This document shows positions 5,303 through 5,834 of a stretch of DNA of 5,834 bases, piece after piece. The notes beneath the pieces are model-generated. The model was given only the letters and a program-made list of their open reading frames with translations, ran no database searches and was not told where the DNA came from. Source of the stretch: Kiritimatiellales bacterium (GTDB taxonomy: Bacteria > Verrucomicrobiota > Kiritimatiellia > Kiritimatiellales > Pontiellaceae); NCBI GenBank assembly GCA_015486775.1, contig WFRA01000239.1:1-5834 (forward strand), in the 5' to 3' direction. The position numbers and the translations under genes are program-made. Within the stretch, counting starts at the first letter, position 1, and each line of letters starts with the position of its first letter.

Positions 5303-5834
5303 CTACGGTCTGGAATCCTGCTGGGTGGAACGGCGGCGAACCAGGCATCCCTGCAGGGTGGTGCGGTGGGGGGCGGTGCCGGGAAGTTCGAAGCGCAGCT
5401 GCATGGCGGCGACGGCGGCGCGGCCAATGTGTTCGCAGGGCTGGTGGTAGGTGGTGAGCGGAACGCTGAGCAGGGAGGCGTATTTTACATCGTCGAACCC
5501 TGCCACTTTCAACTCTTCCGGAATGGAGATGCCTGCGTCGAGGAGCTGGCGCATCAGCACGGCGGCGGTGGCGTCGTTGGCGCAGATGAGCGCGTCGGGC
5601 CGATGCTGCATGAGGAGGTCGGCGCAGGGCGCGATTTCGTCTTCGGGAACTTCCTGCAGAACGAGCGAGTCCGCCTTCTTGCCGGCCTGCAAGAGCGCTT
5701 CGCGGCAACCCATGATCCGGAGCTGGACGGTCATGGCCGGATTGGGCTGGGTGGCGAAAACGATTCGTTGGCATCCCTGCCCGAGCAGGTGCTGGGCGAC
5801 GACGTACCCGGCCTGGATATTATCGATGCCCACG
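5303..5834 (-). CDS. LacI-type transcriptional regulator, C-terminal ligand-binding part (5' end outside window)
   Basis: About 177 codons are visible, ending at TAG 5303-5305; the gene continues past the right edge. The GTG at 5831-5833 is an internal Val codon, not a start, because it begins the conserved V-x-IDN segment of the effector domain. Landmarks in order are VGIDNIQAGYVVAQHLL with the following GCQRIVF strand, the ALICANDATAAVLM segment, the VAGFDDVKYASLLSVPLTT hinge-and-cleft region, HQPCEHIGRAAV, and the closing LVRRRST. These define the periplasmic-binding-protein-like sensor domain of LacI/GalR regulators, which binds a sugar or related ligand and controls DNA binding. The same domain also occurs fused to GntR-type heads, and the HQPCEHIG segment is compatible with that; the DNA-binding end is not visible. 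The gene points towards the phosphoesterase, 212 bases upstream, and may control it. Ligand unknown. Confidence 0.88.
   Translation of the reverse strand, partial: VGIDNIQAGYVVAQHLLGQGCQRIVFATQPNPAMTVQLRIMGCREALLQAGKKADSLVLQEVPEDEIAPCADLLMQHRPDALICANDATAAVLMRQLLDAGISIPEELKVAGFDDVKYASLLSVPLTTYHQPCEHIGRAAVAAMQLRFELPGTAPHRTTLQGCLVRRRSTQQDSRP

Noticed and set aside
5190..5774. Minus-strand frame of 194 codons overlapping the regulator
   Set aside because: Its Arg/Pro/Ala-rich product is typical of a wrong frame in GC-rich sequence; the overlapping frame has clear LacI landmarks.
5831..5833. GTG as a start codon for the regulator
   Set aside because: It encodes the Val of the conserved V-x-IDN segment within the effector domain, so the gene must begin beyond the window.

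Overview
The window looks like part of a Kiritimatiellota (Pontiella-like) or related Verrucomicrobia-group chromosome. This is inferred from style, not from a marker gene. One very long secreted protein combines a calcineurin-like phosphoesterase with repetitive beta-rich modules, a DxDxDG calcium loop and a C-terminal module ending in FIRLRIEEQ, and a LacI-type sugar regulator lies beside it. That combination is common in marine polysaccharide degraders of this group. Base composition is moderately GC-rich in genes and AT-rich in the promoter and leader.

Layout. Positions 1-641 hold no convincing intact gene. They contain a cluster of short REP-like palindromic units (3-108), a segment resembling a widespread bacterial intergenic repeat (about 113-200), a short reading frame on the + strand that resembles the C-terminal end of a Vsr mismatch endonuclease (275-502, probably a gene remnant), two TTTCCAA-type motifs, and a strong rho-independent terminator (581-614) for the gene arriving from the right. 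Positions 642-5090 (minus strand) are one gene of 1482 codons for the exported multidomain phosphoesterase. Its Shine-Dalgarno sequence favours the second of two nearby ATG codons. Positions 5091-5302 are its promoter and leader region, with a TTGACA -35 box, a weak -10 and an AT-rich inverted repeat touching the Shine-Dalgarno sequence. Positions 5303-5834 (minus strand) are the C-terminal part of a LacI-type ligand-sensing regulator whose DNA-binding end is outside the window.

How the parts may work together. The regulator and the phosphoesterase point the same way, regulator upstream, separated by about 210 bases with an apparent separate promoter. A sugar-responsive regulator next to an exported enzyme suggests a substrate-induced scavenging locus, but the substrate cannot be read from this window. 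The most notable points are the mosaic architecture of the large protein with its non-canonical metal-site motifs (PDTQ and GHYYD), its triplicated internal module, the palindrome against the ribosome binding site, and the repeat-rich flank with the apparent vsr remnant.
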